A stretch of 64,000 nt of DNA from DASRHK01 sp963776465 (GCA_963776465.1 CAVZMV010000002.1:1674001-1738000); one strand, 5' to 3'; shown: positions 18,264 through 27,060, counted from the stretch's first letter. The notes: generated by a model not told the origin, from the letters alone. Made by a program: numbers and translations.

Positions 18264-18742
18264 GCCTTGAAGCGTTCTCCGGCGGCGGCGTTGGCCATCC
18301 ACTCCAGGAAGGCACCCGCCGCCGGATCCCCTTCCGCCGGCGCCCACGTCGCGAATTCTCCCGCCGTCGCCGGATCGTAGGGGCCTTCCTTCACCTCGAA
18401 GAACGTCGCCGCGTCGGACACGGCGATGTAGCTGTGCCACTGCGCCTTGGGCAGCTCCACCGCGAGCGTGCCGCGCACCGGTGTCATCGTGATGCGCTCG
18501 GTGAGCGTGCCCTGGTCGTCGAACAGCACAAGATCCATGCGGCCTTGCAGCACCAGTCCGAGCTCCCAGCGCTGCGGATGCCGGTGCGGACGGATGTAGG
18601 TACCCTGACGCAGCTTCACGACGAGGCGCTGGATCGGCGCCTCCGGTGCTTCGTGCAGGTTGTGGTTGGTGCGCAGCCGCGGCGATGCCTGAGCCTTGCG
18701 GTCGAGCTCTTCGAGCAGCGTGTCGGTGATCTTCTTCTGCAT
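18260..18742 (-). CDS. WbuC-family cupin-fold protein
   Basis: 160-residue small cupin. The family N-terminus (LRTNHNLHE) and the metal-type cupin motif YIRPHRHPQRWELGLVLQG (His-x-His, Glu) are present, followed by the second cupin block WHSYIAVSDAATFFEVKEG. WbuC-type proteins are often found with polysaccharide genes; here there are none, so the role is unknown. ATG 18742 with AGGAAC upstream is used. It ends in a 4-base CTAG overlap with the convergent subtilase gene and lies 8 bases downstream of tag, probably in the same transcript. Confidence 0.8.
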   Translation of the reverse strand: MQKKITDTLLEELDRKAQASPRLRTNHNLHEAPEAPIQRLVVKLRQGTYIRPHRHPQRWELGLVLQGRMDLVLFDDQGTLTERITMTPVRGTLAVELPKAQWHSYIAVSDAATFFEVKEGPYDPATAGEFATWAPAEGDPAAGAFLEWMANAAAGERFKA

Positions 18743-18750
18743 GGCCGTTC

Positions 18751-19320
18751 CTAGCGTTGTCCGTAGCGAAAACAGCTGGTGAGGTGATCGTTGACCAGGC
18801 CCATCGCCTGCAGGTACGAGTAGACGATGGTCGAGCCGACGAACTTGAACCCGCGCTGCTGCAGGTCCTTGCTGACACGATCCGACAGCGGCGTGCGCGC
18901 CGGCATTTCCTTTAGTGTCTTGATGCGGTTGACGATCGGCTTGCCTTCGACGAACGACCACACATACTTGTCGAAGCTGCCGAATTCCTCCTGCACCTTC
19001 AGGAATGCGCGTGCGTTATTGCGGGCCGAGGTGATCTTCAGGCGATTGCGCACGATGCCGGGGTCCAGCATCAGCTTCTCGAGCTTCGCGTCCGAGAAGC
19101 GCGCGACTTTCACCGGATCAAAGTCGGCGAACGCGCGCCGGTAGCCGGGCCGCTTCTCCAGGATCGTCCGCCAGGACAAGCCCGCCTGTGCGCCTTCGAG
19201 GACGAGGAACTCGAACAGCACGTGATCGCGATGTTCCGGCCGGCCCCATTCGTGATCGTGGTAACGCTGGTATTCGGGCGTCTGATTGCCCCAGCCGCAG
19301 CGTGTGAGATCTGGTTTCAT
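18751..19320 (-). CDS. tag: DNA-3-methyladenine glycosylase I
   Basis: 189-residue base-excision repair enzyme removing 3-methyladenine. The N-terminus MKPDLTRCGWGNQTPEYQRY, YHDHEWG and the C-terminal NDHLTSCFRY supply the Cys/His zinc-snap ligands of Tag. The GLSWRTILEKRPGYRRAF helix is also family-typical. Length equals E. coli Tag (187). ATG 19320 is chosen by homology. It is followed after 8 bases by the cupin gene. Confidence 0.96.
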   Translation of the reverse strand: MKPDLTRCGWGNQTPEYQRYHDHEWGRPEHRDHVLFEFLVLEGAQAGLSWRTILEKRPGYRRAFADFDPVKVARFSDAKLEKLMLDPGIVRNRLKITSARNNARAFLKVQEEFGSFDKYVWSFVEGKPIVNRIKTLKEMPARTPLSDRVSKDLQQRGFKFVGSTIVYSYLQAMGLVNDHLTSCFRYGQR

Positions 19321-19334
19321 GGGACGTGGTTTTT

Positions 19335-19385
19335 TGTAGGAGGGGCTGTTCGCCCCGACGGTCGGGGCCAACGGCCCCTCCTACA
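19335..19385. repeat. REP-like palindrome, copy B
   Basis: A 51-base palindrome, TGTAGGAGGGGCTGTTCGCC to GGCCCCTCCTACA, the most symmetrical of the three copies. Its right end supplies the TAG stop of the dihydroorotase gene (19381-19383 on the minus strand), and it lies 15 bases upstream of tag. Confidence 0.87.
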
Positions 19386-20703
19386 CGAACTCCAGCCGCT
19401 GGCCCAGCGCCCGCGGCGTCACCCGGCCGTTGGCGTAGGCGACCTCGCCGTTGACCCAGGTCGCCGCGATCGAATGCTGGAACGTGGTGCCTTCCAGCGG
19501 CGACCAGCCGCACTTGTAGAGCAGCTCGCTGCGCGCGACGCGCGTCGGCTTGTGCGGATCGACCAGGACCAGGTCCGCCCAATAGCCCTCGCGGACGTAG
19601 CCGCGATCCTTGATGCGGAAGCGCTCGGCCGGCGCGTGGCTGGTGCGCTGCACGACGGTGCGCAGGTTGAGCTCGCCGCGCCGCACCAGCTCCAGCAGCA
19701 TCAGCAACGCGTGCTGCACGAGCGGCAACCCGCTCGGCGCCTTCCAGTACCCCTGCGCCTTCTCCTCGGCGGTGTGCGGCGCGTGATCCGTGGCGATGAT
19801 GTCGAGCTGGCCGTCCTTGACCGCTTGCACCAGCGCCCGACGATCGGCCGCGGTCTTGATCGCGGGATTGCACTTGATGAGGTTGCCCTTGGCAGCGTAG
19901 TCGCGCTCGTCGAAGAACAGGTGATGCACGCAGGCCTCGGCGGTGATGCGCTTGTCCTTGAGCGGACCCGCCGGGAAGAAGTCCAGCTCGCGCGCGGTCG
20001 TCATGTGCAGGACGTGCAGGCGCGAGCCGTACTTGCGCGCCAGCCCGACCGCGAGCTGCGTGGACTTGTAGCAGGCCTCCTCGGAGCGGATGCGCGGATG
20101 CTCGGAAGGAGGGACATCCTCGCCGTAGACCTGGCGCGCAATGGCCTCGTTGGCCTTGATCGTCGGCGTGTCCTCGCAGTGCGTGGCGATGACGTGCTGG
20201 CAGTTGGCGAAGATGGCATCGAGCGTGCGCGGATCGTCGACCAGCATGTTGCCGGTGGAGGCGCCCATGAACACTTTCACGCCGCAGGCCTCGTTAGGCT
20301 GCAGGCGCTTGAGCTCCTCGAGGTTGTCGTTGGCGCCGCCGAAGTAGAAGGCGAAGTTTCCGTGTGCCCGGCCGTCCGCGCGCCCGTACTTCTCCGCAAG
20401 GATCGCCCGCGTGGTGGCGTTGGGGATCGTGTTCGGCATCTCCATGAAGCTGGTGATGCCGCCCGCGACCGCCGCCGTCGACTCCGAGGCGATGTCGCCC
20501 TTCTGCATGAGCCCCGGCTCGCGGAAGTGCACCTGGTCGTCGATCATGCCGGGCAGGAGCCAGCCGCCGTTGGCGTCGAACTCGGTGACGCCGGCGGGCG
20601 CCGTCAGCTTGGGCCCGATCTTCTCGATGCGGCCGTTGCGGATGAGGACGTCGGCCTGGATCTCGTGGCCGTCGTTAACAATATGAGCGTTCGTAATTAG
20701 CAT
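19381..20703 (-). CDS. Dihydroorotase (amidohydrolase superfamily)
   Basis: 440-residue enzyme expected to interconvert carbamoyl-aspartate and dihydroorotate in pyrimidine synthesis. It shows MIDDQVHFREPGL, the carbamylated-lysine region GVKVFMGAST, His ligands in VIATHCED and LHVLHMTT, and the catalytic Asp in IIATDHAPHT. The first metal motif reads D-D-Q-V-H, with Gln in place of the first His of the usual HxH; a dihydroorotase subgroup with this change exists. A hydantoinase or allantoinase role is less likely. The final residues and stop lie in a REP-like repeat. Confidence 0.86.
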   Translation of the reverse strand: MLITNAHIVNDGHEIQADVLIRNGRIEKIGPKLTAPAGVTEFDANGGWLLPGMIDDQVHFREPGLMQKGDIASESTAAVAGGITSFMEMPNTIPNATTRAILAEKYGRADGRAHGNFAFYFGGANDNLEELKRLQPNEACGVKVFMGASTGNMLVDDPRTLDAIFANCQHVIATHCEDTPTIKANEAIARQVYGEDVPPSEHPRIRSEEACYKSTQLAVGLARKYGSRLHVLHMTTARELDFFPAGPLKDKRITAEACVHHLFFDERDYAAKGNLIKCNPAIKTAADRRALVQAVKDGQLDIIATDHAPHTAEEKAQGYWKAPSGLPLVQHALLMLLELVRRGELNLRTVVQRTSHAPAERFRIKDRGYVREGYWADLVLVDPHKPTRVARSELLYKCGWSPLEGTTFQHSIAATWVNGEVAYANGRVTPRALGQRLEFV

Positions 20704-20743
20704 GTTTAGTTGATGATGTGGCGTAGTTCGGCTCGTCCATGAG

Positions 20744-20831
20744 CCTCACCCCTCGCGTTGCTCGGGGCTTCGCGCAAATACGTTCCCGACGCATTTGTGG
20801 TTATGAGCACGAGGTGGTTCGTCAGGTGAGG
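20744..20831. repeat. Hairpin-rich intergenic segment between rsmE and the dihydroorotase gene
   Basis: Outer arms CCTCACC (20744-20750) and GGTGAGG (20825-20831) enclose CCCC/GGGG pairing (20749-20752, 20764-20767). They also enclose a hairpin CAAATACGT/ACGCATTTG (20775-20783, 20789-20797, one mismatch). The last arm overlaps the end of rsmE. A similar CAAAT-CG...CG-ATTTG hairpin lies between nuoG and nuoH. Confidence 0.55.
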
Positions 20832-21544
20832 TCGCCGAACAATGCCTGAAGCGCTGCCAGCGCCGCAACGCCGGCGGTCTCGGTGCGCAGGATGCGCGGG
20901 CCCAAGCCGATCCGCGCAAAGCCGTGCGACGTCGCCATCCCGAGCTCGGCATCGCTGAAGTCGCCTTCTGGACCCGCCAGCAGGCAAACGGGCGCCGATG
21001 GCTGCGGCAACGAGCGCAAGGCGCGCGTCGCGCCGATGGCGAGGACGAGCTTGATCCCGTCTGCCTGCGGCAGCCAGCGATCGATCGCTACCGGCGCGTG
21101 CAGCACCGGCAGTCGCGTACGGCCGCACTGCTCGCAGGCCGACACCATTACGCCGCGCCAATGCTCGAGCTTCTTCTCCCAGCGCTCCGGGTCCAGGCGC
21201 ACTACGCAGTTGGCCGAGATCAGCGGCACGATCGCGGCGACGCCGAGCTCGGCGGCCTTCTGCACCGTGTAGTCCATGCGCTCGCCCTTGGAGATGCACT
21301 GCGCCAGCGTGACCTTGAGCGCCGATTCGCGGTCGACGTCGTGGAAGGCGCCGATGCGGACGACGAGCTCCTTGCGCGCGGCGCTCTCGATCACCGCGTC
21401 GTACTCGCCGCCCTGGCCGTTGAACACCGTGAACGCATCGCCGGTGCGCATGCGCAGCACCTGGACCAGATGCTGGGCGGCGTCGTCGTCGAGCTGCAGG
21501 CAAGCGCCTTGCTGCAGCGGCGCGTCGACGTAGACCCTAGTCAC
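20822..21544 (-). CDS. rsmE: 16S rRNA (uracil1498-N3)-methyltransferase
   Basis: 240-residue SPOUT-class enzyme methylating U1498 of 16S rRNA with SAM. An N-terminal PUA-like domain (HLVQVLRMRTGDAF) is followed by the knotted SAM site: ISKGERMDYTVQKAAELG, LLAGPEGDFS and the C-terminal LGPRILRTETAGVAAL. The start is GTG at 21544 (VTRVYVDAPL), overlapping the end of bioA by 8 bases, so the two are likely translationally linked. Confidence 0.95.
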   Translation of the reverse strand: MTRVYVDAPLQQGACLQLDDDAAQHLVQVLRMRTGDAFTVFNGQGGEYDAVIESAARKELVVRIGAFHDVDRESALKVTLAQCISKGERMDYTVQKAAELGVAAIVPLISANCVVRLDPERWEKKLEHWRGVMVSACEQCGRTRLPVLHAPVAIDRWLPQADGIKLVLAIGATRALRSLPQPSAPVCLLAGPEGDFSDAELGMATSHGFARIGLGPRILRTETAGVAALAALQALFGDLT

Positions 21545-22890
21545 CGGTGGCGTGCTCGATCCCCTCGAGCGCGATGCGGGTCATCAGCTCGATCTCGTCG
21601 GCCTCGATCACGTAGGGCGGCATGAAGTAGATGACGTCGCCCAGCGGGCGCAGCAGCACGCCGTTCTTGAGCCCGTAGCGATAGACCTCGAGGCCGCGGC
21701 GCTCCTCGCGCGGGTAGGGATCCTTGCTGCGGAAGTTCTTCGCGAGCTCGACGGCGAGGATCATGCCCTGCTGGCGAACGTCGGCGACGTGCGGATGCGA
21801 GCGCATCTCGGCCGTGCGTGCCCACATCAGCTGCGACTTCACCGTGTTCAACGCGAGGGTGTTGGTCTTCTCGAGCAGGTCCAGTGTCGCCAGCGCAGCG
21901 CGGCAGGCGATCGGATTGCCGGTGTAGCTGTGCGAATGCAGGAAGGCCTTGCCCTCGGCGTAGTCGGCGTAGAAGGCCTGGTAGATCTTGTCGGTCGCGA
22001 GCGTCGCCGCCAGCGGCAGCATGCCGCCGGTGAGCCCCTTGGACACGCACATCAGGTCGGGCGTGATCTTGGCGAACTCGCAGGCGAACATCTTGCCGGT
22101 GCGCCCGAAGCCCACCGCGATCTCGTCGGCGATCAGGTGCACGCCGTGCTTGTCGCAGGCCTCGCGCAGCATGCGCAGGTAGACGTGGTGATACATGCGC
22201 ATGCCGCCGGCGCATTGCACCAGGGGCTCGATGATCACGGCGCAGACTTCGTCGGCGTGCCGCTCCAGCGTCGACAGCATGAAGTTGAACTGGCGGCGGC
22301 TGTAATCCTCCCAGGCCTCGCCGGCCGCGCGGTGATAGCAGTCGGGCGAGGGAACGCGCAGGCATTCCATCAAGAGCGGCTGGTACAGGATCGCGGTAGA
22401 TGCCGGCACCGCCCACCGCCAGCGCCCCCAGCGTCTCGCCGTGATAGCCGTTCTCCAGCGCGATGAACTTGCGCTTGCCCGGCTTGCCGACGTTGCGCCA
22501 GTAGTGATGCGAGAGCTTCAGCGCCACCTCGACGGCGGAGGAGCCGTTGTCGGCGTAGAAGCAGCGCTCCAAGCCAGGGGGCGCGAGCTTGCACAGCCGC
22601 TCCGCGAGCTCGATCGCCGGCTCGTGCGTGAAGCCCGCGAGCAGCACGTGATCGAGGTTGTCGAGCTGGTCCTTCATGCACGCCACGATGTGCGGATGGC
22701 GATGCCCGAAGAGGTTGGTCCACCAGGAGCTGATGGCGTCGAGATAGCGCCGGCCCTCGAAGTCCTTGAGCCAGACGCCCTCGGCCGACTGGATCGGCAC
22801 GAGCGGCAGCCACTCGTGGTCCTTCATCTGCGTGCAGGGATGCCAGACGTGCGCGCGGGAGCGGGCGGCGAATTCCTGGTTGGTGGTCAT
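21537..22890 (-). CDS. bioA: Adenosylmethionine-8-amino-7-oxononanoate aminotransferase, with a one-base frameshift
   Basis: PLP aminotransferase making 7,8-diaminopelargonate in biotin synthesis. The N-terminal half reads WHPCTQMKDHEWLPLVPI, SSWWTNLFGHRHP and FYADNGSSAVEVALK. The C-terminal half has LIADEIAVGFGRTGKMFACE and the PLP-lysine region CVSKGLTGGMLP. The two halves are in different frames. After GALAVGGAGIYRD one extra base (within 22386-22389) shifts the frame; removing it gives RDPYQPLLMECLRVPSPD, as in intact BioA. Corrected length is about 450 residues. No other damage is visible, so either a recent mutation or a sequence error is possible. Confidence 0.9.
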
Positions 22891-22971
22891 GGGCCGCGAA
22901 TCTTAGCCTGCTCGCATGTTTTATCGGTTGCCGATTGCAGGAGGCCGGGGTACCTTGGTAAGGGGAAATAC

Positions 22972-25602
22972 ATGCGCACCTGCAAGCTCGCCGCCATCGC
23001 GGCCATCATCGGTCTATCGCAGCTGGCCATCGCTGCGCCGGACTCCCGGCCGCCAGACGCTCACGAGGGCACCCTCAACATCGTCTGGGGCGATCCCCAT
23101 CGCCAGTCGGGACTCGGCGGCGAAACGCGCTTCACGCTGGTCGAGCCGGATGGCAAGCAGCTGCGCCTGGACCTGCAGGGTCGGGAGAACGCGGCGCTGC
23201 GGCACTTCGGCAAGCGCGTTCACGCCAAGGGGCGCAAAAAGGCGATTGCAGGGCAGCCCGGGCTGGATGTGGATTCCCTGTCCGCGGCCATCGTTCCGAT
23301 GAAAGCCGCCGCGGCTGAAGGCGCACCGGCCGTCGGAACCAAGAAAGTCCTTTACCTGCTGGCGAAGTTCTCCGACGACGTCGCCGTGCCGCATCCGCCG
23401 CAGTTCTACAACGATCTCAACAACCCCGACGTGCCACCGGTCGACTCGCTGATCCCGGCGACCATCAACGGCTTCTACAAGAAGACCTCCTGGAACCAGT
23501 TCGCGTGGAACGGCGACGTCGGCGGCACCGGCGGCGTTCCGGCGACCGGCTGGCTGACGCTGCCGCACAGCAAGGCCTACTACGCGCCGTGCGGCTGGAG
23601 CAGTGCGTGCGCCAACCTCACCGCGCTGGCGAACGACGCGATGAGCGCGGGCGCCGCCGCCGGCATCAGCTACGCCAGCTACGACAACATCAACCTGGTC
23701 CTGTCCAACGACCTGGATTGCTGCGCCTGGGGCGGCAGTCACAGCTACGGTGGCAAGACCTTCGGCTTCACCTGGGAGCCGCCGTGGGGCCAGGAGACCG
23801 GCACCTACGCGCACGAGCTCGGCCACAGCCTGGGATTGCCGCATTCGGGCTGGGTCTACTTCGCCTACGACAGCCCGTGGGACGTGATGAGCATGGCCCA
23901 CCGGGCGGCGAGCCAGACCCTCTGCGGGTCGTACGCGTCTGCCAACGACAGCTACGCGACCAGCACGCTGTACTGCGATGAGCCCGGCGACGGCTTCATT
24001 GCCGCGCACAAGGACGTGCTGGGCTGGATCCCGATCGCCAACCAGGTCGTGACCGACGACACCTCGGCGGTCACCGCCACGCTCGATGGACAGGCCCTCG
24101 CATTGGGCGAGCCGGCCAAGATGATCAAGGTCTGCCTCACCGGCGAGCCGTGCTCGGGCAGCTCGGCGCACTACCTCACCGTGGAAGCGCGGGTGAAGGC
24201 GCTCGGACCGGACTCGCAGTTCGACAACGGCATTCCCGGCGAGGGGGTCGTCATCCACGACTTCCAGGACGCGCGCGGAAGCATCGGCATCGGCAACGCG
24301 TGCTTCTTCAACTCCTCGAGCGGCTGGGCGGTGCCCATCGACGCCACGCCCGGTGACTACGACAACGCACCGACCTGCAGCCACAGTGCGCGCGCCTTCC
24401 CGGACTACGAGCTCTACAACGCGCAGTGGCTGCCGGGGCAGGAATACGTCGACGCGGTGCGCAAGCTGCGCATCTCGGTGCTGTCGCGCACCGGCTCCTC
24501 CTTCGACGTGCGCGTGAGCCCGCTGCTGGCCGACGTCGGCAACGTCACGGCGGTGCCGGGCAACACGGAAGTGACGCTGACCTGGGCAGCGGCGGCGGGC
24601 GCGACCAGCTACGCGGTGCTGCAGGGAACGGCGAGCGGCGGCGAGGATCCGACGCCGGTCGCTAGCGGCATCACCGGCAGGTCGGTCGTCGTCGGCGGGC
24701 TCACCAACGGCACCACGTATTTCTTCCAGGTGATTCCGGTCAACGGCGGCGGCGCCGGCGATCCTTCCAGCGAAGTCAGCGCGACGCCGCGGGCGAGCCT
24801 GCCCGAGGCACCGGCCGGGCTGACCGCCGTAGCAGGCGGCGGCAAAGTCACGCTCAAATGGAACGCAGCCGCGGGCGCGTTCCGCTACAGGATCCTGCAA
24901 GGCACCGCGCCCGGCGGCGAAAGCGCGACGCCGGTCAAGACCAACCTCGCAACGACGTCGACCACGATCAGCGGGCTGACCAACGGCACGCGGTATTACT
25001 TCCAGGTCGTCGCGGTCAACGGCAGCTCCGTCAGCGCGCCGTCCAACGAGGCCAGCGCCGTCCCGATCGCGCCGCCGAGCGCATTGATCGCCAAGAGCGG
25101 TAATGCCAAGGTCGTCCTGACCTGGGCGAGTGGCGCGGGCGCGAGCAAGTACCGGGTCCTCATGGGCACCAGTGCGGGCGGCGAGAGCGTGACGCCGATA
25201 AAGACGGGGATCATCGGCAACACGACGACCATCACCGGGCTTGCCAACGGCACCAAGTACTACTTCAAGGTCGTCGGCTACGACGGCACCTCGGCGAGCA
25301 CGCCGTCCAACGAAGCCAGCGCCGTGCCGATCGCGCCGCCGACGAGCCTCGCCGCGGTGAAGGGCAGTCATCTGGTCAAGCTGACGTGGAGCGCGGGGGC
25401 CGGCGCTCTGAGCTATCGCATCCTGCAGGGAACCGTCGCCGGCGGCGAGAGCGCGACGCCGGTCAAGTCCGGCATTGCCGGCACGAGCACGACGATCTCG
25501 GGGCTTGCCAGCGGCACGCGCTATTACTTCAAGGTCGTCGCCGTCAACGGAGCATCGATCAGCGCGCCCTCGAACGAGGCCAGCGCGGTGCCGTCGCCCT
25601 AG
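22972..25602 (+). CDS. Secreted zinc metalloprotease (metzincin-like) with four fibronectin type III repeats
   Basis: 876-residue exported protein with signal peptide MRTCKLAAIAAIIGLSQLAI ending near IAA. The zinc site is HELGHSLGLPH (His281, Glu282, His285, His291), followed by a Met-turn WDVMSM, the HExxHxxGxxH pattern of metzincins. The surrounding sequence resembles M6/M11 (gametolysin-like) peptidases. Several cysteine pairs (CGWSSAC, LDCCAW) suggest disulphides. From about residue 522 there are four consecutive FN3 domains, very alike in sequence, likely for binding polymers. AAGGGGAAATAC precedes ATG 22972. The stop interlocks with convergent argA in CTAG. Confidence 0.88.
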   Translation: MRTCKLAAIAAIIGLSQLAIAAPDSRPPDAHEGTLNIVWGDPHRQSGLGGETRFTLVEPDGKQLRLDLQGRENAALRHFGKRVHAKGRKKAIAGQPGLDVDSLSAAIVPMKAAAAEGAPAVGTKKVLYLLAKFSDDVAVPHPPQFYNDLNNPDVPPVDSLIPATINGFYKKTSWNQFAWNGDVGGTGGVPATGWLTLPHSKAYYAPCGWSSACANLTALANDAMSAGAAAGISYASYDNINLVLSNDLDCCAWGGSHSYGGKTFGFTWEPPWGQETGTYAHELGHSLGLPHSGWVYFAYDSPWDVMSMAHRAASQTLCGSYASANDSYATSTLYCDEPGDGFIAAHKDVLGWIPIANQVVTDDTSAVTATLDGQALALGEPAKMIKVCLTGEPCSGSSAHYLTVEARVKALGPDSQFDNGIPGEGVVIHDFQDARGSIGIGNACFFNSSSGWAVPIDATPGDYDNAPTCSHSARAFPDYELYNAQWLPGQEYVDAVRKLRISVLSRTGSSFDVRVSPLLADVGNVTAVPGNTEVTLTWAAAAGATSYAVLQGTASGGEDPTPVASGITGRSVVVGGLTNGTTYFFQVIPVNGGGAGDPSSEVSATPRASLPEAPAGLTAVAGGGKVTLKWNAAAGAFRYRILQGTAPGGESATPVKTNLATTSTTISGLTNGTRYYFQVVAVNGSSVSAPSNEASAVPIAPPSALIAKSGNAKVVLTWASGAGASKYRVLMGTSAGGESVTPIKTGIIGNTTTITGLANGTKYYFKVVGYDGTSASTPSNEASAVPIAPPTSLAAVKGSHLVKLTWSAGAGALSYRILQGTVAGGESATPVKSGIAGTSTTISGLASGTRYYFKVVAVNGASISAPSNEASAVPSP
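24535..25596 (+). repeat. Tandem FN3-encoding repeats (four units)
   Basis: Four units of roughly 260-280 bases, starting near 24535, 24810, 25072 and 25338. Each encodes one FN3 domain with shared phrases such as TISGLTNGTRYYFQVVAVNG, SAPSNEASAVP and LQGTAPGGESATPVK. Units 2-4 are the most alike, suggesting recent duplication or gene conversion. Confidence 0.88.
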
Positions 25603-26921
25603 AGGTCCTTGATCAGCACCAGCGAATTGCGCTGGTAGTTGTAGAGGCGCTGCTTCTGCGCCGGCAGCTGGCTGGTCTTGCCCTGGACGAAGCCGTGCTC
25701 GATGAACCAGTGCGGCGAGTGCGTCGTCAAGCTGAAGAGCTTCTTCAGTCCCTTCTTCTTCGCCACGGCCTCGATCTTCTTGAGCAGTGCGCTCGCGCGG
25801 CCGGCGCGCTGGTACTCGGGGTGCACCGCGACGCAGGCGAGCTCGCCCATCCGGTTCTGCTTGAACGGGATGAGAGCGCAGCAGGCGATGACCACGCGGT
25901 CGCGCACCATCACCATGAAGCGGTCGATCTCCAGCTCCAGCTGCTCGCGCGAGCGCGGCACCAGGACGCCGGCGGCCTCCAGCGGTGCGATCAGTGCGAG
26001 CACGCCGCCGATGTCCTCGATCGACGCCTGCCGCATCGACTCGTAGTTCTCGTCGGAGTACAGCATCAGCCCGGCGCCGTTGAGCGTGTAGAGCTCGCGC
26101 AGCAGCCCGCCCTGCGCGTCGTTGCCGATGAGGTGGATGCGCTTGACGCCGGCATCGGCGGCGGCAACTGCCGCCTCGAGGTACTGGCGATCCTCGGCCT
26201 GCACGTCCTTGGCCGATGCGAGCCACTTGCGCGCGTCGACGACGGAGATCTGCCCGGCGTCGCCGGTGTCGTCGGCGAGCTTCCAGTCGTCCGGCTCGGC
26301 GTTGACGAGGAACACCAGCTTCTCGGCGGACAGCTGCGAGGCGACCGCGGTGGCGACGTCCTCGAAGCGCAGGTTGAAGATCTCGCCGGTGGGCGAGTAG
26401 CCGACCGGGGAGATCAGCGCGATGCGGCCCTCGTCGAGCACCTTGCGGATGGTGTCGACGTCGACGCGGCGCACTTCGCCGGTGAGCTGATGATCGACGC
26501 CGTCGCGCACGCCGACGGGACGCGCCGTAATCCAGTTGCCGCCGGCGACCTTGACCCGCGCGCCGCCCATCGGCGTCGAGGCGAGCGACGTCGACAGCCG
26601 CGCCTCGATGGACATGCGCAGCGATCCGACCGCTTCGCGCACGCATTCCAGCGCCGCCGGATCGGTGACGCGCACGCCGTTGACGTGGCGCGTCTTCAGG
26701 TTCTTCTCCTTGAGCCGCGCGTCGATCTGCGGCCGCGCGCCGTGCACCAGCACGAGCTTGACGCCCAGGCTGTGCAGCAGGGCGACGTCGTAGATCAGTT
26801 GGTCGAAGTCCGGCCGCGTCGCTCCCTCGCCGCCGAAGGCGACGACGAACACGCGCCCGCGGTGCGCGTGCACGTAAGGCGCCGCAGCGCGCAGCGCGGC
26901 GATGAAGTCGGTCGGTTGCAT
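25599..26921 (-). CDS. argA: N-acetylglutamate synthase (amino-acid acetyltransferase)
   Basis: 440-residue classical ArgA catalysing the first step of arginine synthesis. The N-terminal amino-acid-kinase-like domain (about residues 20-285; VFVVAFGGEGATRPDFDQLI, LVLVHGARPQID) is followed by a GNAT acetyltransferase domain (about 295-430; LACVAVHPEYQRAGRASALL, FSLTTHSPHWFIEHGF). ATG 26921 (MQPTDFIAALRAAAPY) is chosen by homology. A perfect TATAAT ends 6 bases upstream and no Shine-Dalgarno fits between, so a leaderless mRNA is predicted. Feedback inhibition by arginine is usual in the family. Confidence 0.96.
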   Translation of the reverse strand: MQPTDFIAALRAAAPYVHAHRGRVFVVAFGGEGATRPDFDQLIYDVALLHSLGVKLVLVHGARPQIDARLKEKNLKTRHVNGVRVTDPAALECVREAVGSLRMSIEARLSTSLASTPMGGARVKVAGGNWITARPVGVRDGVDHQLTGEVRRVDVDTIRKVLDEGRIALISPVGYSPTGEIFNLRFEDVATAVASQLSAEKLVFLVNAEPDDWKLADDTGDAGQISVVDARKWLASAKDVQAEDRQYLEAAVAAADAGVKRIHLIGNDAQGGLLRELYTLNGAGLMLYSDENYESMRQASIEDIGGVLALIAPLEAAGVLVPRSREQLELEIDRFMVMVRDRVVIACCALIPFKQNRMGELACVAVHPEYQRAGRASALLKKIEAVAKKKGLKKLFSLTTHSPHWFIEHGFVQGKTSQLPAQKQRLYNYQRNSLVLIKDL

Positions 26922-26927
26922 CCGACA

Positions 26928-26933
26928 ATTATA
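26928..26933 (-). promoter_or_regulatory. argA -10 box (TATAAT), 6 bases from the start codon
   Basis: Minus-strand TATAAT followed by TGTCGG and ATG. The expected transcription start coincides with the start codon. No good -35 is visible at 17 bases, where the sequence reads GGTGGC inside the adjacent inverted repeat. Confidence 0.6.
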
Positions 26934-26949
26934 AAGGCGTCGTCTGGTA

Positions 26950-27053
26950 GGCCACCCGGATAGGTCCGCCGGGGGACGACTTAAAAGCTCCGTTAGCCTC
27001 GAGTGGCGCCGTCCCTGGCGCCACACGCCCCCGTCGAACCTATCCGGGCGGCC
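26950..27053. repeat. Long inverted repeat in the argA-ygfB intergenic region
   Basis: Arms GGCCACCCGGATAGGT (26950-26965) and ACCTATCCGGGCGGCC (27038-27053) match at 15 of 16 positions and enclose a perfect hairpin GTGGCGCC/GGCGCCAC (27003-27010, 27017-27024). It lies next to structured repeat copy 2, so nearly the whole 257-base divergent region can fold. Confidence 0.7.
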
Positions 27054-27060
27054 ACTCGCA

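Noticed and set aside
24535..25596. Tandem repeats considered as a CRISPR array
   Set aside because: Units of about 265 bases encode in-frame FN3 domains with no short repeat/spacer pattern.
23014..26928. Long minus-strand open frame across the FN3 protease and argA
   Set aside because: It is antisense to the protease and in another frame of argA. No domain is recognisable, and argA itself explains the minus strand from 25599.
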